A stretch of DNA of 64,000 bases from Gari tellinella (Eukaryota; Mollusca; Bivalvia; Cardiida; Psammobiidae), in NCBI GenBank assembly GCA_922989275.2, contig OV277857.1:8432001-8496000 (forward strand), read 5' to 3'. The position numbers and the translations under genes are program-made. A model generated the notes under the pieces. That model saw only the letters and a program-made list of their open reading frames with translations. It had not been told where the DNA came from and did no database searches. Numbering within the stretch: position 1 is the stretch's first letter; the number at the start of each line of letters is the position of its first letter. Of this stretch, positions 20,696 through 31,411 are shown in pieces.

Positions 20696-21025
20696 CCTCC
20701 TCACAACAGCTCTCTGAACAACGATACCCTCCTTGCAACAACATTTGCCACTGTCCCCAAACAAGACAAGACTATCCAACCATTCACTACTGCAATATTG
20801 TCTGCTTAACATTTGCGTATGCTGTCACATAATTATTTAGACATTTTGACAGGGCAAAAACACATTGATGGGTGACAGACAGCTTGAATCCAGAGCAGAC
20901 GAGGAGTCTGATATGGATTCAAGCTGTTTGCAAGTGTAAGCCAATATCCCGTCCTATAAAAACTCCCTCCGAACAACACACACATTATTTGCCTCCCGTT
21001 GGATGTTGTTGTAGAGGAAGTACTG
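20696..21025 (-). mobile_element. Family H MITE, copy H4
   Basis: Reverse copy of about 330 bp: TACAGTGCTCCCTCCTCACA to TTGTAGAGGAAGTACTG. The core-1 tip is reduced: CAGCTTGAATCCAGAGCAGA..CGAGGAGTCTGATATGGATT. Confidence 0.8.
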
Positions 21026-21527
21026 CCATTTCGGTCACTTATTGTCGTTACTACTGTACAAGCACCCTTTACATGTAGCTGTATATGTGTGTGTCTACTT
21101 TTCACAAATGGATAAATGCCTTAGGGGTTTACGACATTTCGACACAAAATAGGTCATATAGCGCCGATGAAGGGTGAGATGAAATGATGATGCTTTCAGG
21201 AAGATGATTTTGATTAATCTCATTCGTTGAAAATTAGGGTTGGAAAAACAACAATCCACCCCTAGCTTTCTCCATGACACATGCGGGCTTATGTATGTCC
21301 CCAACTTCAGCTAACGGAGCCACCAGTGTGCTAACTACTGAATCGCAGATATTGTCTTCGCCGGTTCGACGGAATACCAACGAGAAGATTTTACTTCCAA
21401 AAGAAAAAAAACATGCTTAATAGTATGCGCTTGTGTTATTCTAGTTTCAGGCCCTTATCTATGGTACGCAAAACAAATAGGAAACAAGTATGAGAACAAT
21501 TGACTGGTATTTACAAAGAGCTTGTAA

Positions 21528-21603
21528 CCCTTTACCCCATAGCATATTTTAATGTTTGGAAACATATGACCTGAAGGCGTATTCTGCTTTTCTTCAGCCT
21601 GCT
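21528..21603 (+). repeat. Family C fragment
   Basis: TGTAACCCTTTACCCCATAG joins directly to the core-2 right arm (GCGTATTCTGCTTTTCTTCA), an internal deletion of most of the element. It abuts copy B12. Confidence 0.5.
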
Positions 21604-21820
21604 TTAACCCTTTTATGATCAAATTATTCGGGAGATTTTTACACCTTTGCCGCTTTAATGTCGTCTGCTTCATTATTGTTTTCTGCAAGACACGTTTAAA
21701 AGTTAGCTTTAAAGTTGTATTACTAAACAATATTGATAAGAGTGTCAAACTGTTTGGGGGGTGATCAGACGCCGCGTTTGCAAACGCGCCTGAAAGCGCC
21801 ATTGAGAGTGAAAGGGTAAA
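21604..21820 (-). mobile_element. Family B MITE, copy B12, half hairpin
   Basis: Reverse copy from TTTAACCCTTTTATGATCAA to GAGAGTGAAAGGGTAAA. Only one core-1 arm and half the tip remain (CAAACTGTTTGGGGGGTGAT, CAGACGCCGCGTTTGCAAAC). Confidence 0.75.
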
Positions 21821-21856
21821 ACTAGAATCTGCTAGGATAAAGAAAATAGTTCGTAA

Positions 21857-22106
21857 TTATCCCTTTAGCTGAGAGATGCGCCTTTTAGCGTATTCCTTTT
21901 ATCTTCCGCGGAAGAAAATAATTCCAATCTATACAGTCATGAATATGTATCAGAAGGATTATTTTCTTAATTCTAGCAGGTGGAACCTTCAACCAGGCTG
22001 AAAGTAAAGCAGAATGCGCCCTAGGGCGCATTCTGCTTTACTTTCAACCTGTTTTAAGTGGTCATCTATCTTCAAAACTAAAAGAAGGCTATTGGGTAAA
22101 GGGTTA
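21857..22106 (+). mobile_element. Family C MITE, copy C5
   Basis: 250 bp, TTATCCCTTTAGCTGAGAGA to TTGGGTAAAGGGTTA. Near-perfect core-2: CAGGCTGAAAGTAAAGCAGA around the tip GCGCCCTAGGGCGC. Confidence 0.87.
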
Positions 22107-22244
22107 TACTATGCTGCATATTCACGACTGCATCAGTGGAAACTTTTTCCGTCCTTTGGGCATAAATGAAAAGCATACCAATATGAATCTATGTGTTTGG
22201 ATAAAGCAGGGGATATTTCTACAGGAGAATGGTTAAAGTATCAG

Positions 22245-22575
22245 TACAGTTCTCCCTCCCTACAACGGCTCTCGGAAAAACAATTCCCTACTTACAACAA
22301 CGATTGTCGTTGCTACCACAACAAGACAATTGTGACCAATATTTTAACGGCTGCAATATTGTCTGCGTAAAATTGTCGTCTGCTGTTTGGTCTCAACGTT
22401 ACATATTGAACATTTTAAAATTGAAACATTGAGAAAACAAATGGGAAACAGTCTGATCTGGATTCAAGCTGTTTGCCAATGTAAGCCAATGTTCCTCCCT
22501 ACAACAGTTCCCTCCAACCCACACAAACAATATTTGTCTCTCATTTGGGTGTTGTTGTAAATAAGGAGCTTTGTA
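22245..22575 (-). mobile_element. Family H MITE, copy H5
   Basis: Reverse copy: TACAGTTCTCCCTCCCTACA to AATAAGGAGCTTTGTA. The left half of core-1 is lost; GGAAACAGTCTGATCTGGAT joins directly to the right arm. Confidence 0.8.
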
Positions 22576-22810
22576 ATACATGCACATATAAGGTAAACAT
22601 GTGTACGGCTTCTTTTTACTTTGGTTTTTATTTTCTCCGTTACTGAAGTATGTGTACAGAATCATCTAAAAAATGGATATTACTTTGACCTATGCCAAAG
22701 AAAATGGCATTGACACAACGTTCAGACGGTTTAATAGTACAACTATGTAACTGTATATTGCGACAAACTGATTCTCTTATAATAAAACAATAGGGTTAAA
22801 ATCTGAGACT

Positions 22811-22996
22811 ATAGTAAAATCTCTCCATTACAACCACTTACGCAAGGCTATTTAATTGTGTCAAGAAACAGCTAGGAGCTTAAATCAAGTCGAAAGTGAA
22901 ACAGATAGGATATATCTGTTTTACTTTCATTTTTCACCTACATCAAACACTACATAATTTAATAGAGTTAGTGGTCGTACAGGAGAGGTTTTACTA
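22811..22996 (+). mobile_element. Family D MITE, diverged copy
   Basis: ATAGTAAAATCTCTCCATTA with CAACCAC at the left is mirrored by GGTCGTACAGGAGAGGTTTT with ACTAC. Core-2 is shortened (AAGTCGAAAGTGAAACAGAT / TCTGTTTTACTTTCA, tip AGGATATAT). Confidence 0.65.
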
Positions 22997-22999
22997 CAT

Positions 23000-23535
23000 T
23001 TCTGCCTATGAGATTGTGTAAATAATGTCTGTCCTAAAAGCGTGAATTATTAGCAACAATCACATGATTTATTATTGCATTTGTCTCGCCAGAAGTTATT
23101 GACTTCGTGGAAGCGATATAGCGTTAATGTATATCTACTGAAAACAATCCCCATTATATACCACGCACTCTAATAGTTTATGTTCATTTATTACCGATAG
23201 CACAATAAAACTACAATGTATTTTGTTACTGTTGTTATAGATACAATATTGTTATAGTAATGCGTTTGTTTGTGTTGATCGTTATTGCACATTTGTGTAC
23301 AGTTTATTGCATTTAGTGCTAAATACATCCAAATTGTTATCTATACAATTAAATGTCGAAATGACTTGAGAGCGATTGTTTAACTCTCATGTGTGTAAAT
23401 GATATATGCGTGATGCTCATAATGGGAGTGTGTCATTCCGACAAATTTCATTGCATTAATCCAATGAGATTGAATGTCAACTTATAATCGTATTTGCATC
23501 ATTATGATCGGACCACAATAAGGGGGGTTTCAATC
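23000..23535. other. No gene seen
   Basis: AT-rich sequence without ORFs or recognised repeats. Confidence 0.35.
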
Positions 23536-23536
23536 T

Positions 23537-23787
23537 TTAATTTATCCGTTCGCTCCCAATGACGTCATCAAGCGCATTTGCAAACAGTTTTGATCCTGAT
23601 CAGATGCAGCGTAACGCGGCATCTGATCAGTATCAAAACTGTTTGCCACTTGTTTTGAAATAACTCCAGTTAAACTGTCTTAAATCTTACTTTGAAACCT
23701 TATTGCAGACAACAATATTGATGCAAACGACAATATGTCGGTGAAGGGGTAAACATCTCATTATAAATTTGATCATGAAATAGTTAA
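23537..23787 (+). mobile_element. Family B MITE, copy B2
   Basis: About 250 bp, TTAATTTATCCGTTCGCTCC to TTGATCATGAAATAGTTAA, with a complete core-1: CAAACAGTTTTGATCCTGAT around GATGCAGCGTAACGCGGCAT. The A/T change in GATGC..GCATC is matched in both arms. Confidence 0.85.
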
Positions 23788-23824
23788 TTATAAAATGAAG
23801 TTGTTTTTAAACGATACAGCCCAC

Positions 23825-24068
23825 TACAGCAGAGAAAATTTATTCTTTTCCCGCTTTATCGCAAACGAAGCCTAAACGCACGCCCCAAAAAGTAGAAAAT
23901 TACGTTTTGAATTTTTTATAATTTCATTTTGAATTTGAGTTGCAAACAGTTTCGCGCCTGATCAGATGCCGGATAGCCCGGTGTCTAAACTTTCTCCCAA
24001 ACGCTTGCAATGGACATTACAGTTTTTAACAGTTATTATTGGTAAATAATAACGTCTTCTCCACTGTA
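23825..24068 (-). mobile_element. Family A MITE, old diverged copy
   Basis: 244 bp. The ends are decayed (TACAGCAGAGAAAATTTATT / AACGTCTTCTCCACTGTA) and the core-1 arm is changed (CAAACAGTTTCGCGCCTGAT, tip GCCGGATAGCCCGG). Confidence 0.75.
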
Positions 24069-25215
24069 AGACTTAGTGCTTGATAACAAGTTTGACCGAG
24101 ATATTATTTAAGACAATATCGTGCAAAATATTTAGATATCTTTACCTTCCATTTCTATATAAAATAGATATTTTTGAGCTATCTGCATGACACATGGGTT
24201 CATGTTAACCATGAATAGTTTTATTAAACTCTTAACCTCTAAGCTCGACAAGACTAATGATTTAATACGTTTTGATCTAAATAATTGATCTCGTGTCTAG
24301 GGTAAGAACAGTTTTGAATCTCCTATCAGTGCTTTTTTTGCCAGCATGCCTAGAAATAAGTTTTGGAAACAAACGCTGAGATGTCAATTATTTAGCTGGT
24401 GAAATCATTGATATAAATGGTGACATACAATCACTTTTTAATTCAATTATGTAACTTTACTGGCATTCATTTCAATTTCTAATTAAAAGTTGGTCAAATA
24501 GTTTCTCTGTCGTATGATCTTGTATCTTTCTGTTCGAAGAATGAAATACTTCTTGTTTTCATTTCTTTCTCAGGTTTGGGAAATCCGGTTCGCTCTGATC
24601 TGTAGTGAGTTCAGCTGTCACCTTTAGCGAACCAGTTTAACAGTATGTCACGTGTGCAGTTTGCATGGTATTTCAGACCGGGTAGCCAAATCGCAATCGA
24701 TTTCCATCGACGACCCACGATTTCTTTATTGAACTCATGGAAGGCTTTAGACTGTTTCTAATGATTATATGCATTTGAACTGAAACGTTTTTACTTTGAA
24801 TGAAAACATCTTCTCCACTGTATATAACAGTTGTCATTATAGACTTGTAATTGCTTTAAAGAATTTGCCTAAACGAAGATATTGTGTAATTGATGACAAA
24901 TATTTGCAATTATCTGGACAAAATTACAATTACAATAACCATTACCAATATCGATAATTAAAGATAATTACTGACAAATCATACAATGTCGCACGTGAGG
25001 AAATTGCAACTTGTGTCGTTTAAACCTTGAACGCGTTTTCTTTATATATAAGAGAAAGTATATAAATGTTCATTATCTTTGAGAACTACCAAAATGCGAG
25101 GTCACTGAAGATTTACAAAGACGTAGGCAGTGCATTGTAATTGGAAACAGTATTTGATAGTATGGAAATTGTTGTTATTGAAGAGATGATAATTTTCAAT
25201 TAGGAAAATACCTGA
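24069..25215. other. No gene seen; lone splice-acceptor-like site and A-end remnant
   Basis: At 24554-24574, CATTTCTTTCTCAG looks like a good 3' splice site and is followed by a 17-codon open stretch, but no partner exon was found. ACATCTTCTCCACTGTA near 24806-24822 is a family A right-end remnant. Confidence 0.35.
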
Positions 25216-25217
25216 AT

Positions 25218-25496
25218 TTATTCGGCGCTTAAGCGAAATAAACGACAGAAAATGATCGGTAAAGTCCATGAATCGCGCTGGTGATTCATTGTTAATTTAC
25301 GTATCATTTTTCTGTCGTTTATTTCGCGCTTAAAGATATCTCCTGACGACCTTTTGGTCATAACACCTAACCAGCTATCAAAGCATGCCGCCACGTGCAA
25401 GCGTTGTCCTTTACTGCTGTCTTGTTTAGGGATATACTCACCCAAGCGTTTCATGTGAGGCCCGTACCTTAAATTTGTTAGTTTGGTTAGTAACAC
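25218..25496 (-). pseudogene. Unidentified reverse-strand coding remnant, interrupted by the LINE
   Basis: The minus-strand frame contains a non-repetitive, charged, protein-like segment (KLTNLRYGPHMKRLGEYIPK, later AACFDSWLGVMTKRSSGDIF). The last third of the frame crosses a hairpin and is probably not coding. The LINE at 25.5-29.3 kb is inserted just upstream. Joining the flanks at the target duplication keeps this frame open for about 20 more codons, to roughly 29394. I do not recognise the protein. It may be an exon of a decayed transposon or a host gene fragment. Confidence 0.4.
25225..25335. repeat. Imperfect hairpin of about 30-bp arms
   Basis: The left arm GCGAAATAAACGACAGAAAA is mirrored by TTTTTCTGTCGTTTATTTCG about 50 bases away. 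An inner pair TGAATC/GATTCA extends it. Confidence 0.7.
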
Positions 25497-25589
25497 CCAT
25501 TGAAAAAAAAAGTCAAAGTCAAAAAATGTGTGATTCTATTGTTAAATGGTAACAAAGTTGGCCGTGGAAAAGATATCATCATGATTTTA

Positions 25590-26677
25590 CATATGCATCG
25601 CCCCAATACTCCCCAATTTACTCCGAAGCTAATCCTTACGGTATTTTACTATTAAGTGAAAAAATTGCTGATGTTAAAAGTTATTACACTGATGCTGATG
25701 TTTTCTTAGCAGGTGACCTGAACGCTAGAACTGAACAAATTCTAGATTACATTCCCAGTGATAATGTTGACTTTGTTTTTAGGGAAGACACCATGTACCC
25801 TACTGATACGTTTGACATACCTAGAAACTCAAAGGACAATGCAGTGCATAATAGCTTTGGGTTATCTTTAATTGATCTCTGCTGCACATTCGATATCCAC
25901 ATGTTCAATGGTAGACTATTTAACGACAAGAAAAGAGAAATTACATGTTGTGCAAATAATGGTTCAAGCATTGTGGACTATATGATTGCATCCACTGATG
26001 TTTTTGATGATATTATTGACTTTTCAGTTGCAGATGAATGTTTTTCTGATCATTTTCCTTTACAATGTATTCTATCGTTTACTAATGCTACACAAACAGG
26101 TGATACTGTAAATGTTGAAAGTAATGACGGAAATACTGAATATATATATGAAAAAATCAAATGGAATAAATTATACAAAACTAGTTTTTTGGATAGCTTC
26201 TTACGCTTATACAATGCATTTGAAAATACATTTATTAACCCTGCGGAATCAGGTATTGGTATGTTAGGGACATTTACTGAAGTTATTAGAAGTGCGGCAC
26301 AAAATATGACTGTCATACACCAGGATTTTAAGGCACCTTTAAAACAGCCTACCTGGTGGAATAAAGAGTGTTCACGTTTAAAAAAGGAAAACTACCATCG
26401 CCTAAAATTGTTTAGAAAGTCAGACAATCCGCAAGATTTAGAGCGATACAGAACGACCAAAAATTATTTTAAACAAACAAGCAATTTACAAAAACAACAG
26501 CTTCAACGAGATTGTCGAATTAAACTTGTTGACGCTAGAAACAATCCGACAGCGTTTTGGCATACAATAAAACACCAAACATCAAACAATGGTAACACAC
26601 AGGCATCTTTTACTAGTACACAATGGTTTGAAGTCCTATCAGTAGCCATGAAAATGCCCAACATGAGTTTTTGGTAG
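25590..26677 (+). pseudogene. LINE endonuclease and linker (APE-type)
   Basis: The frame reads through YSPIYSEANPYG, DADVFLAGDLNART (the GDxNAR motif of APE-type LINE endonucleases) and later SSIVDYMIAS and ECFSDHFPLQC (the SDHxP motif at the end of the domain). A linker with WWNKECSRLKKENYHRLKLF follows, typical of the region between endonuclease and RT. The frame ends at TAG 26675-26677; the next frame carries on immediately, so this is a frameshift rather than a true end. The N-terminal third of the endonuclease, with its first metal ligand, is missing. Confidence 0.8.
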
Positions 26678-26699
26678 AGCACGATGTTCATAATTTAGA

Positions 26700-28070
26700 C
26701 AGTACTTATATCAGAGGAAGAATTTAGATACGCTGTAAGCTCGCAGCATTCCAATAAATCCCCTGGTCCAGATGGCGTATGTATAGAAATATATAAGTGC
26801 ACTTTAGACATTATTTTCTCCTTAAAGTTTTCAATGAAGTTCTTGATACTGGAACGTTTCCATCAGAGTGGTGCGATAGTATTATAACACCAGTTCATAA
26901 AAAGAAGGATAAATTAGACACTGGTAATTATAGGGGTATTTCATTGATTAATTTACTTGGTAAAACATTTGTTTTTATTTTGAATAGGTTACAGGACTTT
27001 TGTGATGAAAACTCATGTATTGATGAGTCACAAGCAGGTTTTCGAAAACAGTACTCTACAGAGGACAACGTTTTTCTATTAAGAGCGCTAGCACAGAAGT
27101 ACATTTCTAGATCGCGAGCGAGATTTTTTTGTATTTTTATCGATTTTGCCAAAGCGTTTGATTGTATTAACCACCAAAAACTATGGTCAGTCCTTACTCA
27201 AAATGGTGTACAGGGTAAAATTTTAAAAGTATTTCAATCTATGTATAGCAATCTGAAATCATGTTTTAAAACAACAAATGGGCTAACTGAGCTGTTCAGA
27301 TGTACGATTGGAACGAGACAAGGATGTGTAAGCAGACCTCTGATCTTTTCTCTCTTCATCAATGATTTGACATTGTACTTACGACAAGAATGCGATCATG
27401 GACTTTTTGTCTCAAACGATATACATGTACCTGATCTTCTAGTATTTTATATGCTGATGACGCTTCGAGTTTTAGTGAAACTGCATTACGGTTACAAAAA
27501 CAAATAGTCATGATCTCAACTTTTTGTGACTCTATTGATATGAAAATTAATTTAGATAAACATTAGATTATAGATTTTAGAAATGGTGGCGTTCTTCGTT
27601 CATACGAAAAGTGGTTCTATAAAGGTAATCCAATTGACGTAGTATCTTCATATAAGTATCTTGGAGTGTATATGACACCTACGCTTATTTGGACTACAAC
27701 TCATGAATTTGCATCAAAACAGGCGTTAAAAGTCTCTTCTTGTATGTTTAACTACCAAAGAAAATTTGGTCATTTTGACTCAGGTGATATATTTGAACTG
27801 TTTGACAGTATGGTTAAACCTATTCTGTGTTATGGATCACAAATATGGGGTTTTCGATACGTGAACAAAATTGAAAAGTACACATCAGTTTCTGTAAAAG
27901 AGATTGTCAGCTTCCTCAAAATACAGCCGATATTTTTGTATACGGGGAATGTGGTCGACTTCCTCTTTGTATTACATATTTTACTAATTGTATTAAGTAC
28001 TGGGTTAAACTACTTACACTTGATAAACATAGGTATCCTTTACAGTGCTATAAAATGTTATACAGATTAG
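26700..28070 (+). pseudogene. LINE reverse transcriptase domain (frameshifted)
   Basis: EEEFRYAVSSQHSNKSPGPD lies in one frame upstream (26710-26790). From 26797 another frame gives NYRGISLINLLGKTF, IDFAKAFDCINH (first catalytic Asp) and GTRQGCV. The YADD catalytic motif is intact (27450-27461) but in a different frame, so a shift occurred just before it. A TAG at 27564-27566 interrupts INLDKH. The thumb region continues from 27600 (SSYKYLGVYMTPT, ILCYGSQIWGF). Family knowledge: this motif order is that of LINE RTs of the CR1/L2/Jockey/I group. Confidence 0.85.
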
Positions 28071-28520
28071 ATGAGTCAGGTCGCACTACTTGGGTTAGTC
28101 ACGTACGTAATCTATTATATTCTAATGGATTTGGACATGTCTGGTTATCACAAGAAGTAGGTGATCCAGGGTGGTTTATTAATACTTTTAGACAACGTAT
28201 AATTGATTGCTCGGTACAAAACTGGAATTGAAATCTGACTGATTCTACTAAAGCAGACACTTACAGAGTTCTGTCGCTACTAAATGTAGACCGATATTTA
28301 AGTACATTGTATTTACATGCCTGTCAAATTACGAAGATGTCTTGCAAATTCCAGATGTTCTAGTTATGACTTATATATAGAAAAAAGGTAGATATACGAA
28401 CAAACATTGATAGACACATGATATTTTGTCCAGTACGTCAGAAACGGGATATAAATGTTGTTGAGACAGAATTCCATTTCTTATTAGAATGCCAGGCGTA
28501 TGAAACTCTGCGATAAAACA
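27940..28520 (+). pseudogene. LINE C-terminal region
   Basis: After another frameshift the frame gives LPLCITYFTNCIKYWVKLL, QCYKMLYRLDESGRTTWVSH and GFGHVWLSQEVGDPGW. A stop at about 28228-28230 follows NW. A last frame gives RHMIFCPVRQKRDINVVETE then FHFLLECQAYETLR. This E-x-E-x-H-F-L-L-x-C tail is common at the end of such polymerases and may be a degenerate zinc-binding segment. Confidence 0.7.
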
Positions 28521-29444
28521 TATTGCAGGATTGCAGTGGAATGCAAAGAAATATACAAACCTTTAACCAACTAATGTCAAACTCAAAAGAAAGTGCTATT
28601 TTGAAACTTGCAAAATTTTTACACGCTGCGTTTGAACTCAGAAAATCCATTATACAGTAACTATAATTATTCTGAACTTTACATTTGCAAGATTGCTGGT
28701 GTGCTTCCAAAAGGAGACAACTCTCTCCTAAGTAAGAGAATTGTGTTCTGTTGAAAACACATCAACGAAATGTAATACTAAAGCATGTATTAACCTATAT
28801 ATATAATTATATATATCGGAAAATAAATAAATGACTTCACATGCCTTTATATGTAAGTTTTAATGTGATACTCTACTAACAAACATGTTTCGCCATTACG
28901 GCTCTTCAGTGTTATATGGTATCGTAGTAACGACGTCGCGTAACGTCGTCACAACCAATACGTCATTGTGACGTCATGATGCGACGTCGTATTATTTCTT
29001 GTGATGGTGTAATTTTGGAAGGAAAACTTTATTAAACGCTTGTATTTAAATCTGGTTTAAAACATTTTATAAGGGACGTTTCTTTTATTAACCTAGCCGA
29101 CGTACTGTCTGTGTTCATTTTGTAAAATGGAAACATAGAAAATTTTGGGTCGGATGAGCAACACATGTCTATGTGTGCGCTTAGGGGCAGCTGTCTTGTT
29201 GCCGGGTCGCATATTTGCTGATAATGAACAGTATGATATTGATGTCACTCATTACTATGTATTTTGAAAATGTATCTTGTGTGTATGATGGACCGGTGGC
29301 CTAAGTACGTGAATAAAAGTTTTTGACTTTGACCCATTGAAAAAAACCTTGAGTGTGAGTATTTGAGGGCCTTTCTAGACAACTTGAATTAAGTTACCTG
29401 TAATTTCACACCAACTGAGATAAGTATACCCGGTGAAAGCTTGT

Positions 29445-29860
29445 GATTCATGATTTGACAGTTAAATTCTCACACTATCGAGACAATGGGGTGAGAGTCC
29501 CTCAATGGACTGACGAAAAGTCTTTAAACGCCACAAAAAACCAGTTCATTTCATATATATACTTTATATTTGTTGTAGTTTCAAATATAAGATTTATTTC
29601 TTTTATTATTTTATTAATGTATGTATGTTTAATCCACATTAGAGGTTGTTAACAAAAATAAAGAATACCCTTAAAGGAAAAGCCAAAACGGCCTCACTGA
29701 AGCAACGCAACAAACTGATACGCGGATGGCAGACCCAAAAGCCCCGCCTCCTCTGCGGAAAGGTATACACAAGTCCCGCCCTTAGAGAAATTGCGTTTAT
29801 ACAAATTGAACATCACTTTGTTCAATGGAATTGAATGGGGCGAATGTAAAAATTGCAGGC
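29445..29860. other. No gene seen
   Basis: Two frames of 60-70 codons overlap here with no domain or splice signal. Composition resembles the surrounding intergenic DNA. Confidence 0.3.
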
Positions 29861-30112
29861 TTAACCCTTTCCCCCATAGAAGCGACTTTTAGCGTATTTA
29901 ATTTATTCCTCCGCTGGTGAAAGTAGTTCCAGTTTATACCCTCATGAACAATAACCATTACAAATATTTTATATAGCCTAGCAGATTTTATCTTAAAGCA
30001 GGCTGAAAGTAAAGCAGAATGTGCCTTAGGGCACATTCTACTTTACTTTCAACCTGCTTTAAGTGGTCAACTATCTTCAATACTAGAAATAGGCTATCAG
30101 GTAAAGGGTTAA
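29861..30112 (+). mobile_element. Family C MITE, copy C6
   Basis: 252 bp, TTAACCCTTTCCCCCATAGA to AGGTAAAGGGTTAA. Near-perfect core-2 (CAGGCTGAAAGTAAAGCAGA, tip GTGCCTTAGGGCAC). The G-to-A type change in the tip is matched on both arms relative to C1. Confidence 0.88.
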
Positions 30113-30440
30113 TTTTCAGTATTTCAACCAACAGTTTTTGTACCGTACATCTAACTGAAAAGTTAAGTAAAATATAACAACACATTTACGCTTGATACGG
30201 TTATTTAACATATAGCTAACATTTTGACACTTTCAGACAAACTAATGATTAAAAGAAGAAATGTTTTTGATTGTTGATGTTCAATTGATTCATAAACACC
30301 AAGTTACGCACACTATAGCCTGGATGAAAATGAACACATAATAAGATAGAAGGCTGATGATCGAATTGAAACGTATAATGCAGTGACACTTGACCTGCTG
30401 TAACATCGTTTGCTTTAAATGTATCGTCTTCGAAGTTTGT

Positions 30441-30676
30441 TTAACTCTTTCCTCCCAGAAAGTTCAAATGGACAATTCCAGTATCCATTTCTGACTTTTA
30501 AAGATTGTTTTTGTCAATGTTTGGCATTATGACAAACAGTGAAGATCCTGATCAGAGGGCTCCTTTAGGAGCCCGCTGATCTCGATCTTCACTGTTTGCA
30601 TAGGACAAGTGTACTATTCACATGTTTACTGTTTGTATAGGACGCCAATATGCGGGACTAGGGTTTAAAGGGTTAA
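30441..30676 (+). mobile_element. Family J MITE
   Basis: TTAACTCTTTCCTCCCAGAA to TTTAAAGGGTTAA, a TTAA-target element. The hairpin has core-1 outer arms (GACAAACAGTGAAGATCCTG / CGATCTTCACTGTTTGCATA). Its tip, GGGCTCCTTTAGGAGCCC, is unlike other core-1 tips and resembles the GAGC/GCTC tip of family D core-2. Confidence 0.75.
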
Positions 30677-30689
30677 ATTTAGATTTAAT

Positions 30690-30837
30690 AGATCTACTTT
30701 ATTTAAGTAACGAAACATAGAATCAAGTATCAAGCAGTTTGAATTCAGATCAGACGTCGCGTTATGCGACGTCTGATCTGGATCACAACTCTTTGCATAA
30801 GACAATGAAGTCTCGATCAAAAGGCAAAGGGTTGAAT
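30690..30837. repeat. Family K element, copy K1 (core-1)
   Basis: AGCAGTTTGAATTCAGATCA, CGTCGCGTTATGCGACG tip, then TGATCTGGATCACAACTCTT and GCATAAGACAATGAAGTCTC. The tip pair GTC/GAC replaces the usual GCC/GGC on both sides, a double compensatory change. A related copy lies at 33114-33238. Confidence 0.6.
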
Positions 30838-31161
30838 AGTAAAAATTCAAAGGAAGTCATTTTCATTTTTGTATGACATCACCGTTATAAGCGAAACAAG
30901 TCGAGAGAACTGTTATTGCATATCTTTATTTACAATTGAACTCACAAGAACAACAATGAAGTCATCCATCGCGGTAAACCTTAGTGGACAATTCCAGTTT
31001 CCAATTAGGTATGGTACGTTTCTACTGCTTGGGGTAATATTTGCAATATATTATACAGTAGCATACAGGGTAGACCCTGATCAAAGAGCATCTGAAAGAG
31101 CCATCTGCTAAGGGTTTACGCATTTTGCATAGGACTGAAGTACTCTTCGCAGGTACAATGT

Positions 31162-31411
31162 TACAGTGGAGAATCCGTTATTCTTTCCCGTTTAAACGCA
31201 AACGTACGCAAACGCAAAGCACTAAAACGTAGAAAAGAACAACTTTTAGACAATTCTGATAATTCATGTTTATCTTGGTGGCAAACAGTTTGGAGCCTGA
31301 TCAGACGCCGGGTTACCCGGCGTCTGATCTGGCTCCAAACTGTTTGTATTGTAAATAATAGTTTTAGCGTAAACGCGTTTATTGGGAAAGAATAACACAT
31401 TCTCCACTGTA
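31162..31411 (-). mobile_element. Family A MITE, copy A12
   Basis: 250-bp reverse copy with complete ends and core-1 (tip CCGGGTTACCCGG). Confidence 0.9.

Larger units (their letters stand above)
25510..29333 (+). mobile_element. Decayed non-LTR retrotransposon (LINE), 5'-truncated, with target-site duplication
   Basis: A 3.8-kb insertion flanked by the 15-bp direct repeat ACCCATTGAAAAAAA (25495-25509 and 29332-29346). In order it holds a partial APE-type endonuclease, an RT domain, a C-terminal region with an HFLLEC motif, and a 3' UTR ending in AATAAAAGTTTTTGACTTTG. It has at least four frameshifts and two or more stops, so it is dead. The 5' junction reads AAGTCAAAGTCAAAAA, an inverted match to the 3' terminal TTTTTGACTTTGA. 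No ORF1 is present. The clade is not assignable without alignment. Confidence 0.85.
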
